A DNA stretch of 64,000 bases from Amycolatopsis sp. NBC_01488 (lineage in GTDB: Bacteria > Actinomycetota > Actinomycetes > Mycobacteriales > Pseudonocardiaceae): the NCBI RefSeq assembly GCF_036227105.1, contig NZ_CP109434.1, forward strand, positions 997,001-1,061,000. The letters run 5' to 3'. The position numbers and the translations under genes are program-made. The notes below the pieces were generated by a model. It searched no databases. It was not told the DNA's origin and saw only the letters and a program-made list of their open reading frames with translations. How positions within the stretch are numbered: the first letter of the stretch is position 1; the number at the start of each line of letters is the position of its first letter. Positions 32,850 to 40,862 of the stretch are shown here, piece after piece.

Positions 32850-33465
32850 GCCCTTCGGCCAGCCCGGCCGCGAACGACGGCACCCCGCCCAGCTCGGCCG
32901 CGGCCGCCGCGACGGCGTCGGTCGGGTTGGCGTAGGGCCACGCCCCCGAGACGACGATCACCACCCCGAAGGCGAACTGGCGGGCGCCGTCGGCCGACAG
33001 CTCCGGCACCCGCGACCGGACCAGCTCGCCGAGCCGCTGGGTATTGGCTAACGACCGCTTCTTGAAGTCGCGGGCGAACTCCGGCGAGATGTTGCGTTCC
33101 AGCACCGGCCCCATCGCGCTGACCAGCTCGCACAGCGACGGCCGCTCGGCGAGCGTCGCGGCGATCATCCCCGCGACACGCTCTTCGCGTGCGAAGCGGG
33201 GCTCTGCCGGGGCCGCCTCACCGAGCGCGAGGGCGTCCAGCCACGCCGACCACTCGGCGTCGAGGACTTCGAGGAAGACCGCCTCGCGGCTGTCGAAGTA
33301 GCGGAGCACATTGGACTTCGCCAGCCCGACGCGGCAGGCCAGCTCCCGCAGGCTGATGTCGGCGACCGGCCGCTCGGCCAGGAGTTCCTTCGCGGCGGCG
33401 AGGATCGCGGTGCGGCGCGCCTCGATCTGCTCGGGCCGCCGGGCACGCTGGAATCCGGCGCTCAT
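32809..33465 (-). CDS. TetR-family transcriptional regulator
   Basis: 218 residues. Helix-turn-helix: RRTAILAAAKELLAERP, then ISLRELACRVGLAKSNVLRYFDSREAVF (NVLRYF in place of the usual YYHF). The C-terminal half is the ordinary helical ligand domain. It converges on the CMD/epimerase pair and overlaps the latter by 41 nt. The gene just upstream on its strand is the PGPGW membrane protein, 18 nt away but transcribed first, so the two may be one operon. Target unknown. Confidence 0.88.
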   Translation of the reverse strand: MSAGFQRARRPEQIEARRTAILAAAKELLAERPVADISLRELACRVGLAKSNVLRYFDSREAVFLEVLDAEWSAWLDALALGEAAPAEPRFAREERVAGMIAATLAERPSLCELVSAMGPVLERNISPEFARDFKKRSLANTQRLGELVRSRVPELSADGARQFAFGVVIVVSGAWPYANPTDAVAAAAAELGGVPSFAAGLAEGLTNLLAGLVARRR

Positions 33466-33483
33466 GCCGCCGACAGTATCCCC

Positions 33484-33900
33484 TCAGCTGCGGCTGGCGG
33501 CTTCGTGCCGGGTCTTCACCCGCCGGTAGCTCCAGATCAGCAGCGCGAACAGGATCGCCGACGACAGGATCAGGCTCGACCCGGTGCTCCAGCCGGCGAA
33601 CGGCAGCGACTTCACCGTGCCCCAGACGATCCCCGCGGCCAGCAGCGCCAGCCCGGCCAGCACCGAGCCGGCGATCCGCAGCGGCGACGAAACGCTCTCC
33701 TCGGCCGCCTTCATCGCGCGGTCGCGCACCGGGTCGACGTACCGCTCGAGCGCCGGGAACTCCGACGCGAGCAGCAGCAGCCCGGCGAGCACGAGCAGCA
33801 GCCCGGGGCCGGGCAGCACGAGCAGCAGCACCCCGACCACGAGCAGCACGGCACCCGCCACCGTGATCAGGATCCGCTTCGCCTGCTTGCCGATGCCCAC
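33484..33900 (-). CDS. PGPGW-type small membrane protein
   Basis: 138 residues with three to four transmembrane segments. The signature LLLVLPGPGLLLVLAGLLLL is near residue 25, followed by EFPALERYVDPVRDRA, as in the actinobacterial TIGR02611/PGPGW family. No enzymatic residues. ATG at 33900. Function unknown in the family. Confidence 0.85.
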   Translation of the reverse strand: MGIGKQAKRILITVAGAVLLVVGVLLLVLPGPGLLLVLAGLLLLASEFPALERYVDPVRDRAMKAAEESVSSPLRIAGSVLAGLALLAAGIVWGTVKSLPFAGWSTGSSLILSSAILFALLIWSYRRVKTRHEAASRS

Positions 33901-33989
33901 TGGGCGTCTCCCCTCGTTTCGTCCGATTCTTCCTGATCGCCGCCTCGCCTGCCACTCACCAGCACAGCTGCCGGTCTTGACAGCGGACT

Positions 33990-34032
33990 TATAGTCAACG
34001 CATCGGTTGATAAAGAGATTGGTTGATAAAGA
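33990..34032 (+). promoter_or_regulatory. ArsR promoter and operator region
   Basis: TATAGT at 33990-33995 looks like a -10 box. It runs into GTCAAC-GCATCG-GTTGAT (33994-34011), an inverted repeat with one mismatch. The 12-mer GGTTGATAAAGA occurs twice in tandem, at 34005-34016 and 34021-34032, ending at the ArsR start codon. ArsR proteins commonly repress from such sites over their own promoter. Confidence 0.55.
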
Positions 34033-34367
34033 TGTCGGTTGACGAGGACGCGCTGGACCGGGCGTTCACCGCCCTCGGCGACCCGGTGCGCCGGGCGCTG
34101 GTCGCGCGGCTGTCCCGCGGCGAAGCGACGGTCAACGAGCTGGCCGAGCCGTTCGCGATCACGAAGCAGGCGGTCTCCCGGCACATCCAGGTGCTCGAGC
34201 AGGCCGGGCTGATCACGCGCAGCCGCGACGGCCAACGTCGGCCGTGCCACCTCGTGCCGTCCGCCCTCGAAGCCCTCACCGGCTGGATCGACACGTACCG
34301 GCTGGCCACCGAACGCAGCTACCGGCGGCTCGACGCCGTCCTGGACGCCCTGGAGGAAACGCCATGA
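34032..34367 (+). CDS. ArsR-family regulator
   Basis: 111 residues from the ATG at 34032. Winged helix: AFTALGDPVRRALVARLSRGEATVNELAEPF then ITKQAVSRHIQVLEQAGLI (recognition helix). No Cys ligands for metal are present, so it belongs to the non-metal group that usually sits in front of SRPBCC genes. ATGA overlap with the SRPBCC gene. Probably represses its own operon. Confidence 0.92.
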   Translation: MSVDEDALDRAFTALGDPVRRALVARLSRGEATVNELAEPFAITKQAVSRHIQVLEQAGLITRSRDGQRRPCHLVPSALEALTGWIDTYRLATERSYRRLDAVLDALEETP

Positions 34368-34822
34368 GCACCACGATCACCGCCCGGCCCGGAACTCCCT
34401 TCGTCGAGGTCACCCGCGAGTTCGCGGCCCCGCCGTCGGCGGTCTTCCGCGCGCACACCGACCCGGAGCTGATCGTGCGCTGGCTGGGCCCGCACGGCAT
34501 GGAGATGGAGCTCCTCGAGTTCGACGCGCGGTCAGGAGGCGCGTACGAGTACATCCACCGCGACGAACGCGGCGAGCACCGCTTCCGCGGCGTCTACCAC
34601 ACGGTGAGCCCCGACCGGATCATCCAGACGTTCGAGTTCCTCGGTGCCCCCGGCGAAGTCAGCCTCGACTCCCTGACCCTGACCGACCTCGGCGGCCGCA
34701 CGCGCGTGGTGACCCGCTCGGTGTTCCCGTCGACCGAGGCCCGCGACGCGGCACTGGAGAGCGGGATGAGCCGCGGGATCGCGGAGTCGTTCGAGCGCCT
34801 CGACAAGGTACTGGCGGACTGA
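34364..34822 (+). CDS. SRPBCC (AHSA1-like) domain protein
   Basis: 152 residues, single START/AHSA1-type fold: VTREFAAPPSAVFRAHTDPELIVRWLGPHG at the N-terminus, RFRGVYHTVSPDRIIQTFEF in the middle and GMSRGIAESFERLDKVL as the C-terminal helix. Such proteins bind hydrophobic ligands; no catalytic residue is evident. Coupled to ArsR and to the following reductase-like gene, a frequent actinobacterial trio. Confidence 0.9.
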   Translation: MSTTITARPGTPFVEVTREFAAPPSAVFRAHTDPELIVRWLGPHGMEMELLEFDARSGGAYEYIHRDERGEHRFRGVYHTVSPDRIIQTFEFLGAPGEVSLDSLTLTDLGGRTRVVTRSVFPSTEARDAALESGMSRGIAESFERLDKVLAD

Positions 34823-34823
34823 A

Positions 34824-35429
34824 ATGGCCGGCGTCGTCGCGAGCTTCTGCATGTCACTGGACGGGTTCGTCGCGCGGCCCGACGATTCGGTCGGCCCCCT
34901 GTTCGACTGGTACACGGCGGGCGACGTCGAGGTGCCGATGGTCGGCTACCCGATCACGTTCCGGGTCGCCCCGGCCAGCGCGGACTACTTGCGTTCGTTC
35001 CTGGACTCGGTCCGCCACAGCGCGCTCGTCTGCGGCCGCCGGGTGTTCGACCACACCCACGGCTGGGGCGGCAATCCACCCGGCGGGGGCGCCGCTTTCG
35101 TTGTCACGCACCGGCCTCCGCCATCGGACTGGCCCGCTTCCCACTTGGCGCCGTTCACGTTCGTCTCTTCCGTCGCTTCCGCCGTGGAGCAGGCCAGGGC
35201 GGCTGGGGATGGCTCCGTGGGTGTCTCCGGGCCGGACATCGCTCAGCAGTGCCTGAATCTTGGCCTTCTCGACGAGGTTCGGATCGATCTTGTGCCGGTT
35301 CTTCTCGGCTCTGGTGTTCGGTACTTCTCTTCCGGTGAGACCTCTGGTGCGTCGCTGGAGCAGGTTGAAGTTGTTGTCGGCTCTGGTGTCACGCACTTGC
35401 GTTATCGGGTTCGCTACCGACGGTCTTGA
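34824..35429 (+). CDS. RibD C-terminal/dihydrofolate-reductase-like protein
   Basis: 201 residues of the RibD_C family: [18 protein letters not shown], then [45 protein letters not shown]. These bind NADPH and probably reduce a small heterocycle; the substrate is unknown. It starts 1 nt after the SRPBCC stop. From about base 35095 to the stop, codons ending in T are much more common (gttgttgtcggctctggtg) than in the first half or the neighbours. Confidence 0.9.
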   Translation: MAGVVASFCMSLDGFVARPDDSVGPLFDWYTAGDVEVPMVGYPITFRVAPASADYLRSFLDSVRHSALVCGRRVFDHTHGWGGNPPGGGAAFVVTHRPPPSDWPASHLAPFTFVSSVASAVEQARAAGDGSVGVSGPDIAQQCLNLGLLDEVRIDLVPVLLGSGVRYFSSGETSGASLEQVEVVVGSGVTHLRYRVRYRRS

Positions 35430-35524
35430 AGATCCGGCTTCGCCGTTGATCACCTGTTTGGTAACTGTTCAGGCCGTTTCCGGGCTGTGAGCGGCCATCC
35501 CGCCGGCGGCAAGCGCCCCAAGAC

Positions 35525-36106
35525 CTACTCCCCCGCACCAGCCAACAGCTGCTCGAAGGGAACGAACTCGGGCTCCCCACCACCAACAGCCCGGCCATCG
35601 GCAGCCGAAGCCAACTCCGCTCCGGCCTTCTCGATCCGCCGCTGCAACGCCCCCTCGCCCCAATCCGACGAAGCCGCGAAGACCCCGGTGGCGACCGGAT
35701 CCGCCTTCAGGTACCCGAACAACGGGCGCAGCTGGTAGTCCAGCACCAGGGAATGGCGCTCGGTGCCGCCCGTCGCTCCCAGCAGCACCGGCTTGCCCAC
35801 CAGCGAATCCGCGTCCAAGACGTCGAAGAACGACTTGAACAGCCCGCTGTACCCGGCCGTGAACACCGGGGTCACCACGATCACCGCGTCGGCGTCCACG
35901 ACCGTGGCGATCGCCGAACTCAGGGCCGGGCTGGGGAAGCCGGTCAGCAGGTTCTTCGTCACGTCCAGGGCGATGTCCCGCAGCTCCACCACCGAAACCG
36001 ACACCGGCGACGACGAAGCCGCGACCGTGGCCGTGGCCAGCCGGTCCGCCAGCAGCCGGCTCGACGACGGGACCGACAGCCCCGCCGTCACCACCGCGAG
36101 CTTCAT
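35525..36106 (-). CDS. NAD(P)H-dependent FMN reductase (CE1759-like)
   Basis: 193 residues, flavodoxin-like fold. The FMN-phosphate loop is SVPSSSRLLAD near residue 11, and VIVVTPVFTAGYSGLFKSFFD near 76 is the conserved flavin-binding strand-loop. LVLDYQLRPLFGYLKADPVATGVFAASSDWG completes the family pattern. It would supply reduced flavin to the luciferase-like enzyme encoded immediately upstream; the two genes overlap by 4 nt. Confidence 0.9.
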   Translation of the reverse strand: MKLAVVTAGLSVPSSSRLLADRLATATVAASSSPVSVSVVELRDIALDVTKNLLTGFPSPALSSAIATVVDADAVIVVTPVFTAGYSGLFKSFFDVLDADSLVGKPVLLGATGGTERHSLVLDYQLRPLFGYLKADPVATGVFAASSDWGEGALQRRIEKAGAELASAADGRAVGGGEPEFVPFEQLLAGAGE

Positions 36107-37215
36107 GCCGACACCGAATCCGACACGGAATCCGACACCGAAGCCAAAGCCGAAGCAGCCAGCGAAGCATGCGTCGGAGCGTCCGGAACGTGCGCCGGAC
36201 GCAGCGAGTCCAGCTCCTTGCGCAGCACCGGGACCACTTCCTCACCGAGGAGGTCGAGCTGCTCCAGCACCGTCTTCAGCGGCAGGCCCGCGTGGTCCAT
36301 CAGGAACAGCTGGCGCTGGTAGTCGCCGAAGTGCTCGCGGAACGTCAGCGTCTTGTCGATGACCTCCTGCGGGCTCCCGACCGTCAGCGGCGTCTGCTCG
36401 GTGAACTCCTCCAGCGTCGGGCCGTGGCCGTACACCGGTGCGTTGTCGAAGTACGGGCGGAACTCGGTCCACGCGTCCTGGGACTTCGGACGGATGAACG
36501 CCTGCCCGCCGAGGCCGACGATCGCCTGGTCCGCGGCGCCGTGGCCGTAGTGCTCGAAGCGCTGACGGTAGAACGCGATCAGCTGCTGGAAGTGCGAGGT
36601 CGGCCAGAAGATGTGGTTGGCGAAGAACCCGTCACCGTAGAACGCCGCCTGCTCGGCGATCTCCGGGCTGCGGATCGACCCGTGCCACACGAACGGCGGG
36701 ACGCCGTCCAGCGGGCGCGGCGTGGCCGTGAAGCCCTGCAGCGGCGTGCGGAACTTGCCTTCCCAGTCGACGACGTCCTCGCGCCACAGCCGGCGCAGCA
36801 GCGCGTACTTCTCGACCGCCAGCGGGATGCCCTGGCGGATGTCCTCGCCGAACCACGGGTAGACCGGGCCGGTGTTGCCGCGGCCCATCATGAGGTCGAC
36901 GCGGCCGTCGGCCAGGTGCTGCAGCATCGCGAAGTCTTCGGCGATCTTCACCGGGTCGTTCGTGGTGATGAGCGTCGTAGACGTCGACAGGATGATCTTG
37001 GACGTCTGCGCCGCGATGTGCCCTAGCATCGTCGTGGGCGACGACGGCACGAACGGCGGGTTGTGGTGCTCGCCGGTCGCGAAGACGTCGAGGCCGACCT
37101 CCTCCGCCTTGAGCGCGATGCGGACCATCGCCTTGATCCGCTCGTGCTCCGTCGGCGTGGTGCCGGTGGTGGGATCGGTCGTGACGTCACCCACCGTGAA
37201 GATTCCGAACTGCAT
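36103..37215 (-). CDS. Luciferase-like (LLM) FMN-dependent monooxygenase (CE1758-like)
   Basis: 370 residues, TIM-barrel flavin monooxygenase. LDVFATGEHHNPPFVPSSPTT near residue 40 is the classical LLM active-site segment, with LMMGRGNTGPVYPWFGED near 130. Paired with the FMN reductase downstream as a two-component monooxygenase. The C-terminal tail is a short tandem repeat (SVSDSVSDSVSA) encoded by a repeated 12-nt unit at about 36109-36150 and is unlikely to be part of the fold. Divergent from the PLD-like gene at 37323. Confidence 0.92.
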   Translation of the reverse strand: MQFGIFTVGDVTTDPTTGTTPTEHERIKAMVRIALKAEEVGLDVFATGEHHNPPFVPSSPTTMLGHIAAQTSKIILSTSTTLITTNDPVKIAEDFAMLQHLADGRVDLMMGRGNTGPVYPWFGEDIRQGIPLAVEKYALLRRLWREDVVDWEGKFRTPLQGFTATPRPLDGVPPFVWHGSIRSPEIAEQAAFYGDGFFANHIFWPTSHFQQLIAFYRQRFEHYGHGAADQAIVGLGGQAFIRPKSQDAWTEFRPYFDNAPVYGHGPTLEEFTEQTPLTVGSPQEVIDKTLTFREHFGDYQRQLFLMDHAGLPLKTVLEQLDLLGEEVVPVLRKELDSLRPAHVPDAPTHASLAASALASVSDSVSDSVSA

Positions 37216-37309
37216 GACCTGCTCCCTTCGCGACCCTCATCTTACATGCGCGTTCAACTACTTCCAAGCAAGAGATATTCCGGCCGACAATGCCGTAGGG
37301 GGCACCAAG

Positions 37310-37315
37310 TAAGGT
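37310..37315 (+). promoter_or_regulatory. Leaderless-type -10 box
   Basis: TAAGGT, 7 nt before the ATG at 37323, with no Shine-Dalgarno in the gap. Confidence 0.45.
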
Positions 37316-37322
37316 CAGGGAC

Positions 37323-38648
37323 ATGGACGCGGAGCTCGGTCGGCTGGGTCTGGCAGAACGTTCGGTACGCCTTCTCACGGGCCGCGACATCTGGGGGTCG
37401 ATCACCCCGCTGCTCGCGCCCCGCCGGAACCTGGTGGCCGCCTTCGGCCACGTGGGGCCCGGCGCGGCCGCGCTGCTGCCGCTGGAACCCGGCGACACGG
37501 TGATCACGGACGCGAGCCTGGACACGGTGCTGTCCGGCGCGACGAGCCCGCACGCCCTGCTGCACTGGGTGAAGGCGGGCGTGATCGTGCACTCGCTGCG
37601 CGGGCTGAACGCGAAACTGGTGATCGCCGAGGACGACCCGTCGTTCGTGGTGGTCGGCTCGGCCGACGTCACCGCCGCCGGTCCGCGGCAGCTGTTCGAG
37701 GCGGTGACGGTCTCCCACGAGAAGCACACCGTCGAGGAGGCCCAGGAGGCCTGGCTCGAGTGGTGCGACCTCGCGGGCCCCGCGCTGACGGCGGGCGACC
37801 TGGAACCGCTCCTGGAGCAGTACGGCGCCGGGAAGCTGGTCACCTCGCCGCGCCCCGCCACCCCGCCCCGCGCCGCGGCACCCGCCCGGCCCGTCGTGAC
37901 GAGCCGCCCGGCGACGCCGGTCCGGCCCGCCGCCCCGACGCCGCCCCCCTCCCCCGTCCGCCCGGCTCCCACCCCGCCGCCGTCCCCGGTCCGGCCCGCG
38001 GCGCCCGCCGCCGAGGTGGCGCCGGCCCCGGAACCGGTTGCGGCACCGGCCGTCGCGAACGAGCCGGAACCGGCCGACACGCCGGACGCCGTCGAAGTTT
38101 CGGAAACTCGAGAAAGCCCCGAGACTTCCGAGATCCAGACCGACGTTCCCCGGCCCGCCTGGCCGCGCCCGGCCGAGCTGTACCTCGTCAGCCTCGTCGA
38201 AGGCGGCGAGCCGTCGGCCGAGGCCGAGTACCGGCTCGAAGAGCTGACGCGCGAGTACGCCCACCCCGGCGAGAACGGCGAACAACCGTTCCGCGTCGAG
38301 CTGTTCTGGGCCGACGACGGCCAGGGCCAGGACCCGCCGCGCACGCTCCGCGCCGGCGTGCACGTCATCCGCGTGTACAGCCAGAAGCAGGGCCGGGCGC
38401 TGGTCGGGTCGCGGATCGAGGCCCCCGGTCTGGTGCTGCAGGCCTACGCCGACGAGTTCGCCTACCCGCGCCGCACGTACTGCTACATCCTGACCCGGGA
38501 GACGGCCTCGCGGCCGGCGTTCGGCGACCTCCGCAAGGGCCTCGCCGCGATCGGCGAGAAGCCGAACTTCCGGAACAGCTTCCAAGTCCCGCGCAAGATC
38601 GAAGCCCTGCTGGGCCTGTGGCCCGACCTGGGCTACGACCCCCGTTAG
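37323..38648 (+). CDS. PLD-like domain protein with Pro-rich linker
   Basis: 441 residues in three parts. Residues 1-165: a region whose LNAKLVIAEDDPSFVVVGSADVTAAG segment copies the phospholipase D HKD region (HxK then GSxN), but the His is Asn here and the final Asn is Asp, so catalysis is doubtful. Residues 170-280: a Pro/Ala-rich linker containing a near-duplicate PTPPPSPVRPA unit. Residues 285-441: an unrecognised globular domain (AYADEFAYPRRTYCYILTRE). It lies 135 bp before the topoisomerase IV genes on the same strand. No function can be assigned. Confidence 0.75.
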   Translation: MDAELGRLGLAERSVRLLTGRDIWGSITPLLAPRRNLVAAFGHVGPGAAALLPLEPGDTVITDASLDTVLSGATSPHALLHWVKAGVIVHSLRGLNAKLVIAEDDPSFVVVGSADVTAAGPRQLFEAVTVSHEKHTVEEAQEAWLEWCDLAGPALTAGDLEPLLEQYGAGKLVTSPRPATPPRAAAPARPVVTSRPATPVRPAAPTPPPSPVRPAPTPPPSPVRPAAPAAEVAPAPEPVAAPAVANEPEPADTPDAVEVSETRESPETSEIQTDVPRPAWPRPAELYLVSLVEGGEPSAEAEYRLEELTREYAHPGENGEQPFRVELFWADDGQGQDPPRTLRAGVHVIRVYSQKQGRALVGSRIEAPGLVLQAYADEFAYPRRTYCYILTRETASRPAFGDLRKGLAAIGEKPNFRNSFQVPRKIEALLGLWPDLGYDPR

Positions 38649-38783
38649 GGGGCGGCGCACGCCACTGGAGGGGCGGAGGGCGCGGAAACTGTCGGGGTGG
38701 GCGGATATCCTGCAGTACGGTGCAGGCCGAGTCCGCACCACCACCAGCACTTTTCGCGAGCCACGATCCGGGAGAACGACCCT

Positions 38784-40835
38784 GTGACTGCCGAGACCTT
38801 GTACGGGGCCGACGACCTCACCCACCTCGAGGGTCTCGAAGCCGTCCGCAAACGCCCCGGGATGTACATCGGCTCCACCGACAGCCGGGGCATCAACCAC
38901 CTCTTCTCCGAGGTGGTGGACAACTCGACGGACGAGGGTGTCGCCGGCCACGCGACGAAGATCGTCGTCACGCTGCACGCCGACGGCAGCGTCCAGGTGG
39001 ACGACGACGGCCGCGGCATCCCCACCGGCACCCACGCCAAGTCCGGTTTGTCCGGCGTCGAGCTGGTGCTGACGCGGCTGCACGCCGGCGGCAAGTTCGG
39101 CGGCTCCGGCTACAAGACCTCCGGCGGCCTGCACGGCGTCGGCGCTTCGGCGGTCAACGCGCTGTCGCACCGCTTCGACGTCACGGTCAAGCAGGACGGC
39201 AAGGTCCACCAGATGTCGTTCAAGCACGGCATCCCCGGCACGTTCGACGCGCCCGGCCCGAAGGCGAAGTTCACCCGCCGGTCCGGGCTGAACCTCGTCG
39301 GCAAGATGAAGCGCGGCGAACGCAGCGGCACGTCGATCCGCTACTGGTACGACGCGCGGTACTTCGAGTCCGGCGCGGCGCTGGACGTCGACGGCGTGCG
39401 GGCGAAGCTGCGCAACACCGCGTTCCTCGTCCCGGGCGTCACGTACGTGCTGCGCACGGCCATCGAAGACACCATCAACGAAGAGACCTTCCACTTCCCG
39501 CACGGCCTCGTCGACATGGTCGACTTCCTGACGCCGTCGGGCGAAAAGCCGGTCTGCGGCACGCTGCTGATCACCGGCGAGGGCACGTACAAGGAGAATG
39601 CGGCCGACGCGGCGGGCGTCATGCAGTCCAATGTGGAGCGGCACGCCGAGGTCGAGGTCGCGCTGCGCTGGGGCACCGGCTACGAGCGCACGGTCGAATG
39701 CTTCACCAACACGATCCGCAACGTCCACGGCGGCACGCACCGCCGCGGCTTCGACCGCGCGATGGCGAAGGCGTTGCAGGACGCGATCTCCAAGACCCGC
39801 GGGCTGCTCAAGCCCAAGGAGGACATGCCGACGATCGAGGACGTCCTCGAGGGCATGACCGCGGTCGTGCACGTCCGGCTGCCGGAGCCGCAGTTCACGT
39901 CGCAGACGAAGGACGAGCTGTCCACGGCCGGCATCACCCGCGTCATCCAGGGCATCGTCGACAAGCACGTCAAGGCCTGGACCGAGGACCGCAAGACGAA
40001 GTCCGAGGCCAAGGTCGTGCTGCAGAAGGTGGTCGACGCCTCCCGCGTCCGGCTCACCCAGAAGCAGCAGAAGGACGCGGCCCGGCGCAAGACCGCCCTC
40101 GAAGGCGCGGCGATGCCGCCGAAGCTGGTCGACTGCCGCACCACCGGCGTCTCCCGCAGCGAGCTGTTCCTGGTCGAGGGTGACAGCGCGCTGGGGTCGG
40201 CCCGCATGGCGCGCGTGTCCGAGTACCAGGCGCTGCTGCCGCTGCGGGGCAAGATCCTGAACGTGCAGAAGGCGTCGCTCGGCGACACGCTGAAGAACGC
40301 CGAGATCGCGTCGATCGTGCAGGTCCTCGGCGCGGGCACCGGCCGCACGTTCGACCTGACGACGATGCGCTACGGCCGCGTCATCCTGATGGCGGACGCG
40401 GACGTCGACGGCTCGCACATCCGGACCCTGCTGATCACGCTGTTCGCGAAGTACATGCGCCCGGTGATCGAGGACGGCCGGCTGTACGCGGCGATGCCGC
40501 CGCTGCACAAGCTCGTCACGAAGGGCCGCAACCCGGAGACGCACTTCACGTACACGCAGCAGGAGATGGAAACCAAGTACGCGGAGCTGGAGCGGGCGGG
40601 CAAGAGCATCGTCACGCCGGTGCCGCGGTTCAAGGGCCTCGGCGAGATGGACGCCGACGAGCTGTGGGAGACCACGATGAACCCGGCCACCCGCTCGGTC
40701 CGCCGGATCACCATGGACGACGCCGAGGCCGCCGAGGGCGCGCTGGAACTGCTGATGGGCGAGAAGGTCGAGCCCCGGCGGAACTGGCTGGTCGCCTCTT
40801 CGGACCGGATCGACCGCGACGCCATCGACGCTTAA
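38784..40835 (+). CDS. parE: DNA topoisomerase IV subunit B (ParE-type)
   Basis: 683 residues. GHKL ATPase motifs: VVDNSTDEG (catalytic Glu-region Asn/Asp), DDGRGIPTG, GGLHGVGASAVNALS. TOPRIM: LVEGDSALGSA and DADVDGSH for metal. In gyrase B the first TOPRIM motif usually reads EGDSAGGSA; Leu in place of the first Gly is the form seen in actinobacterial ParE/ParY-type proteins. GTG at 38784 has a GGGAGAA element 8 nt upstream. Forms the A2B2 enzyme with the next gene to decatenate chromosomes. As a second type II enzyme it would complement gyrase, whose genes are not in this window. Confidence 0.93.
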   Translation: MTAETLYGADDLTHLEGLEAVRKRPGMYIGSTDSRGINHLFSEVVDNSTDEGVAGHATKIVVTLHADGSVQVDDDGRGIPTGTHAKSGLSGVELVLTRLHAGGKFGGSGYKTSGGLHGVGASAVNALSHRFDVTVKQDGKVHQMSFKHGIPGTFDAPGPKAKFTRRSGLNLVGKMKRGERSGTSIRYWYDARYFESGAALDVDGVRAKLRNTAFLVPGVTYVLRTAIEDTINEETFHFPHGLVDMVDFLTPSGEKPVCGTLLITGEGTYKENAADAAGVMQSNVERHAEVEVALRWGTGYERTVECFTNTIRNVHGGTHRRGFDRAMAKALQDAISKTRGLLKPKEDMPTIEDVLEGMTAVVHVRLPEPQFTSQTKDELSTAGITRVIQGIVDKHVKAWTEDRKTKSEAKVVLQKVVDASRVRLTQKQQKDAARRKTALEGAAMPPKLVDCRTTGVSRSELFLVEGDSALGSARMARVSEYQALLPLRGKILNVQKASLGDTLKNAEIASIVQVLGAGTGRTFDLTTMRYGRVILMADADVDGSHIRTLLITLFAKYMRPVIEDGRLYAAMPPLHKLVTKGRNPETHFTYTQQEMETKYAELERAGKSIVTPVPRFKGLGEMDADELWETTMNPATRSVRRITMDDAEAAEGALELLMGEKVEPRRNWLVASSDRIDRDAIDA

Positions 40836-40862
40836 ATTCCGTAGCTACCAAGGAGTTCTGCC

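Noticed and set aside
37860..38050. Pro/Ala-rich low-complexity DNA as a possible tandem-repeat array or CRISPR
   Set aside because: The repetition is at protein level (Pro-rich linker) with no regular DNA repeat-spacer structure.
37254..40544. 1096-codon minus-strand frame over the PLD-like and parE genes
   Set aside because: Spans two unrelated real genes on the opposite strand and an intergenic promoter; no domain pattern.
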